A DNA stretch of 33,911 nt, taken from assembly GCF_012933655.1 (NCBI RefSeq), contig NZ_JABBJJ010000113.1, positions 1 to 33,911 of the forward strand. Reading direction: 5' to 3'. A program made the translations under genes and the position numbers. This document shows, one piece after another, positions 31,350 through 33,911 of the stretch (position 1 is the first letter of the stretch; each line of letters opens with the position of its first letter). This stretch comes from Pyxidicoccus fallax. GTDB lineage: Bacteria > Myxococcota > Myxococcia > Myxococcales > Myxococcaceae. A model generated the notes under the pieces. It was not told where the DNA came from, did not search any database, and was given only the letters and a program-made list of their open reading frames with translations.

Positions 31350-32387
31350 ATGAGGCGACACATGAAGGCGCGGTTCATCTCGACGTGCGGGCTGCTGGCG
31401 GTGGGAATCATCGGCTGTGGGCCTGGAGAGGGCGACTTCGACCCTGCCGCGGAGGTGTCCACGGGCACCTCCCGTGCGGCCCTCACGGTGCAGGAGCAGG
31501 CCGCGGTGGACACGGCGAACACCTCGGCGAGCTGCACGTCGCTCGGGAACTTCTATTGGGAGCTCGGGAACGGGACGGCGCCGCTCTTCGGCTTCTCGAA
31601 GGGCAGCACCGTGACGGCGACGACGGTGATGCCCATCGCGTCCGCGAGCAAGTGGCTCTACGCGAGCGCCTACGTGCAGGCCAAGGGGTACGCGAACCTC
31701 ACCGCGGAGGAGAAGAGGCGGCTCAACTTCACGAGCGGCTTCATTGATGCCAACAGCACCCTGTGCGGGGACCCGGGGACGACCGTCTCGGAGTGCTACG
31801 GCCCGGACTACAAGGACGTCTCCTTCCGCCTCCTTCAGCACGGCCAGTTCTTCTACAACGGTGGGCACATGCAGAAGCTGGCCCTGGACGACATCGGGGC
31901 GAGGCAGGGCACGGGCGTGGCGAGCGTCGTGGACTGGCTCAACAATCGGCTGGGCACCACGCTGCCGGAGTCCGATGGTGCCGTCGCCGTGGCGGGTGGG
32001 TTCTCGGGCAGCGCGGCGCATTACCGCGTCTTCCTGATGAAGCTGCTCAACAACGAGTACGAGATGTCCTCGAGGCTGACCGCTGACGCCGTGCCGGCCT
32101 GGAATGGTGGCCCCAACGTGAGCTACACGCCGTGGTCGGGGTCGGGACAGGCGCATTACGGGCTCGGGCACTGGATTGAGCGCGAGCAGGTGAATGGCGT
32201 GTGGGTGGTGACGGGCCACTCCTCGCCGGGCGCGTTCGGCTTCTACCCCTGGGTGGGCGCCGCCAGGAACCGGTACATGCTCCTGGCCCGCTCCCGCCAG
32301 CTCTTCGGCGACGAAGAGGGCGAGAAGTCCCGCGTCTGCGCCCAGGCCATCCGCAAGGCCTACGAGTCGGGCGTGCCGCAGCCTTGA
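31350..32387 (+). CDS. SxxK-type serine hydrolase-like lipoprotein
   Basis: This 345-aa protein starts at ATG 31350 with GGAGGA eight bases upstream. The lipobox is IIGC (Cys23). It resembles the beta-lactamase/transpeptidase-like serine hydrolase fold: an SxxK motif SASK at residues 98-101 (helix start MPIASASKWLYASAYVQAKG), FFYNGGHMQKLA near residue 170 standing where YxN is expected, and GHSSPGAFGFYPWV near 290 in the place of the HxG/KTG strand. The motif set is divergent, so activity on peptidoglycan or beta-lactams cannot be assumed. Exported and membrane-anchored, it is downstream of the amidase by 71 bp and possibly co-transcribed. Confidence 0.75.
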   Translation: MRRHMKARFISTCGLLAVGIIGCGPGEGDFDPAAEVSTGTSRAALTVQEQAAVDTANTSASCTSLGNFYWELGNGTAPLFGFSKGSTVTATTVMPIASASKWLYASAYVQAKGYANLTAEEKRRLNFTSGFIDANSTLCGDPGTTVSECYGPDYKDVSFRLLQHGQFFYNGGHMQKLALDDIGARQGTGVASVVDWLNNRLGTTLPESDGAVAVAGGFSGSAAHYRVFLMKLLNNEYEMSSRLTADAVPAWNGGPNVSYTPWSGSGQAHYGLGHWIEREQVNGVWVVTGHSSPGAFGFYPWVGAARNRYMLLARSRQLFGDEEGEKSRVCAQAIRKAYESGVPQP

Positions 32388-32423
32388 CCCGGCCTGGCGG
32401 GGAGCATGGGGGCTGCTACCTCC

Positions 32424-32472
32424 AGTGGAAGCGGCGGGAATCGAAGCCGCCAAAGGCGGAGCCGCCTCCACT
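32424..32472 (-). other. Structured element resembling a tRNA/tmRNA 3' end
   Basis: The minus strand can fold as AGTGGAGGCGGC (32472-32461) with GCCGCTTCCACT (32435-32424), 12 bp with one mismatch. Inside the loop is GGCGGCTTCGATTCCCGCC, with a T-loop-like TTCGATT. The 3' part (CTTCGATTCCCGCCGCTTCCACTGG) resembles, from memory, the tmRNA/tRNA 3' end GTTCGATTCCCGCCGCCTCCACCA. The 3' end is CTGG rather than CCA. It could be an attachment-site scar, a minihelix-like RNA or a terminator. It lies 122 bases past the RNA ligase stop on the same strand. Confidence 0.35.
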
Positions 32473-32594
32473 CGTGACCAGCGGCCCGCCCCCGTTCTCC
32501 CTCTGAAAATGGGGCGCCCATCTGTCCGGGCGAGTCCGGGCTCCGGCTGGTGGCGCGCGTCGGCCAGCCGCTCCGGCAGGGATGTCTCGCCACG

Positions 32595-33557
32595 TCACTT
32601 CAGCGCGGCATGGACGAGGGGGAGTGCATGCTCCCGGATTCGCGCGGAGAGCTGCTCCTCCGCGGCGAGGTCCAGCGAGCGGTATGCCGTGGGGAAGGCC
32701 AGCTCCAGGTCGACGCGGACATCAAGGACCACCTCTTCGAGGATGGGCTCCACCCGGTCGCGGCCCCACTTGGACAGGGCGCTGGCGATGCGGGCGGGAT
32801 TGACCAGCCGCAGGGACCAGCTCGACAGCGCATCGAGCGAGAGTGGCTGATGGGGATTCCAGGCCTCGCTCTCGTCGAAGCGGCCCTCGTTGAACTCGTC
32901 GATCTTCCGCTTGCTGGCCGCGCGGGTGCTGGGAGGCATGCGCTGCTCGCTCTTGATGACGAGCCCCTCCGCGGTGTTGTGGGCGATGGGGGGAAGACCG
33001 AGCAGGGTGGGGACGCGTGTCTGACCGCGCGTGGGCACCAGGCTCACCTCGGAGCGTGTTCCCCGCCGGAGCACGGGTGGGGTCATCAGTCCCGCCGCAT
33101 GGGCCACGGACTCCAGCTCCTGGTGGGCCAGGAGGAGGCCCTCATCCTCGTCGGAGTGGGCCACCAGGACGTCGAAGGGCGCCCAATGCAGGGCCGGTGA
33201 GTACCAGATGCCCGTCTGCACGGCGGTGAGCCCTGGAATGGCGGGCACGTCCGGGTGGGGATAGTGGCCGCCGAAGAGCTCGCCGTAGAAGTACAGGGTG
33301 TCGTTTTCGGAGCCCAGTGCGCGGGCCATCTGCCGGACCGCGTCGCCGAGCCAGGCGCGGAGCAACTGCCAGCCGAAGAAGGGCTCCTCCTCCGTCAGCC
33401 AGGCCTTCCTCTTACCGAAGCGGACCTCGTCCTTCCGGATGGCGATGACGAGCTGGGCGCCGTGGAGCTTCTCCAGGGCAATCCACGGGCCTCCAGGGCT
33501 GGGCTGCGCCCGCGCCTCTCCCGCGGCGGGCATCTTGGCGTAGGTGCGGAAGAGCAT
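32595..33557 (-). CDS. Rnl2-type RNA ligase
   Basis: This 320-aa protein matches the Rnl2 family of ATP-dependent RNA ligases, which join RNA 3'-OH and 5'-phosphate ends through a covalent lysyl-AMP. Motif I is EKLHG (Lys30 is the AMP acceptor, Gly33), motif III YFYGELFGG (Glu93), motif IIIa WAPFDV (126-131), motif IV AEGLVIKS (196-203, Glu197) and motif V SKRKIDEF (Lys216, Lys218). The C-terminal 100 residues are helical, in line with the small domain found in Rnl2. The ATG at 33557 follows GAGG nine bases upstream; the frame is open to 33653 but the extension looks non-coding. Such ligases repair nicked RNA in other organisms; here it is a lone gene. Confidence 0.93.
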   Translation of the reverse strand: MLFRTYAKMPAAGEARAQPSPGGPWIALEKLHGAQLVIAIRKDEVRFGKRKAWLTEEEPFFGWQLLRAWLGDAVRQMARALGSENDTLYFYGELFGGHYPHPDVPAIPGLTAVQTGIWYSPALHWAPFDVLVAHSDEDEGLLLAHQELESVAHAAGLMTPPVLRRGTRSEVSLVPTRGQTRVPTLLGLPPIAHNTAEGLVIKSEQRMPPSTRAASKRKIDEFNEGRFDESEAWNPHQPLSLDALSSWSLRLVNPARIASALSKWGRDRVEPILEEVVLDVRVDLELAFPTAYRSLDLAAEEQLSARIREHALPLVHAALK

Positions 33558-33911
33558 GGAATGGGCCTCGATGGACAGGGGGATGCATGAAGCGGGAGGT
33601 GCGATTCTCCCCGCCAGGGCGGGACGGTGGCCACGGACATGGGCAGGAGGCATTTCCTGAAATCAGCAGCCATTGATGCTTCTGCACTTGCCGGACACGG
33701 GGGGACGGTGAGCGTCAAGGGAGTTGTGTGATGCCTGGAGGAACTCATGGACCCGTAGGGTGAGAATCCCGAAGCTACGTGGTACCGACGGCCTGATGAG
33801 GCTACCGCTCCAGCGTGCGCTGCGGGCGGCGGGCATCATCCGCGTCCGGGCCGAACGCATCCGCGTCCGGCCGGAACACAGACGTCTGGGAAAGGAGGCA
33901 CCCCCCCACCC
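33558..33911. other. 354-bp region at the window edge without a supported gene
   Basis: Upstream of the RNA ligase start I see no supported gene. Two copies of CATCCGCGTCCGG, at 33837-33849 and 33858-33870, lie 21 bp apart. A purine-rich AAAGGAGG at about 33890-33897 may be the ribosome binding site of a gene starting just beyond the window, but the spacing is longer than 13 bases within the window. Confidence 0.4.

Noticed and set aside
33747-33758. ATG following GGAGGAACTC
   Set aside because: The frame stops after three codons, so no gene follows.
33663-33860. 65-aa minus-strand ORF at the window edge
   Set aside because: No start signal or motif; composition resembles noncoding frames.

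Overview
This window is GC-rich DNA (roughly 70% G+C by eye) that looks like the chromosome of a myxobacterium, most likely a member of the Myxococcaceae. Three things point there: strong G/C preference at third codon positions, which produces very long false antisense ORFs; an unusual density of lipoprotein and secreted-protein genes (nine products with a lipobox and two more with a Sec signal among 29 genes); and families typical of myxobacteria (DUF4215 Cys-rich repeats with a fibro-slime domain, Asp-Ala-Gly-rich stalks, HExxHxxGxxH secreted metalloproteases). No phage, transposase, rRNA, complete tRNA or CRISPR array is visible.

Layout. 33-2291 (-): a 752-aa protein I cannot assign. 2473-4873: an astacin-like lipoprotein protease with a tectonin-like C-terminus, divergent from a small secreted protein. 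4879-6302 (-): two genes, one unknown and one secreted. 6349-9749 (-): a methyltransferase downstream of RecD2 helicase. 9872-12738 (-): a small lipoprotein and a 648-aa stalked fibro-slime/DUF4215 lipoprotein, each followed by a GC hairpin. 12958-14790 (+): a WD40-like protein. 14806-16847 (-): an amidase whose stop overlaps the start of a TetR regulator. 16951-19270: an MBL-fold hydrolase divergent from an endonuclease/exonuclease/phosphatase protein with a C-terminal MIR-like region. 19485-21590 (+): a DNRLRE plus beta-propeller lipoprotein. 21608-23248 (-): a lipoprotein, a four-Cys small protein, and a degraded copy of the latter's C-terminus. 23731-25315 (+): two secreted proteases one base apart. 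25329-26983 (-): a zinc alcohol dehydrogenase overlapping a DUF4334 gene, preceded by a perfect 9-3-9 palindrome, divergent from a YCII gene. 27500-27838 (-): a Cys-rich lipoprotein. 28025-32387 (+): an alpha/beta hydrolase, a DUF1801-SRPBCC fusion, a second amidase and an SxxK serine-hydrolase-like lipoprotein. 32595-33557 (-): an Rnl2-type RNA ligase, with a tRNA/tmRNA-3'-end-like fold just past its stop.

How the genes relate. Most are short transcription units with no single pathway. The clearest local units are ADH-DUF4334 (likely detoxification or small-molecule oxidation under the palindrome), amidase-TetR (probably self-regulated), the M57 plus S1 protease pair (predatory or nutritional proteolysis at the cell surface), and lipoprotein plus four-Cys protein. 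The most unusual items are the RNA ligase with the adjacent tRNA-like fold, the nuclease-MIR fusion and the unassigned 752-aa protein. I found no convincing multi-gene defence or biosynthetic system; the RNA ligase neighbourhood is the best candidate for new biology.
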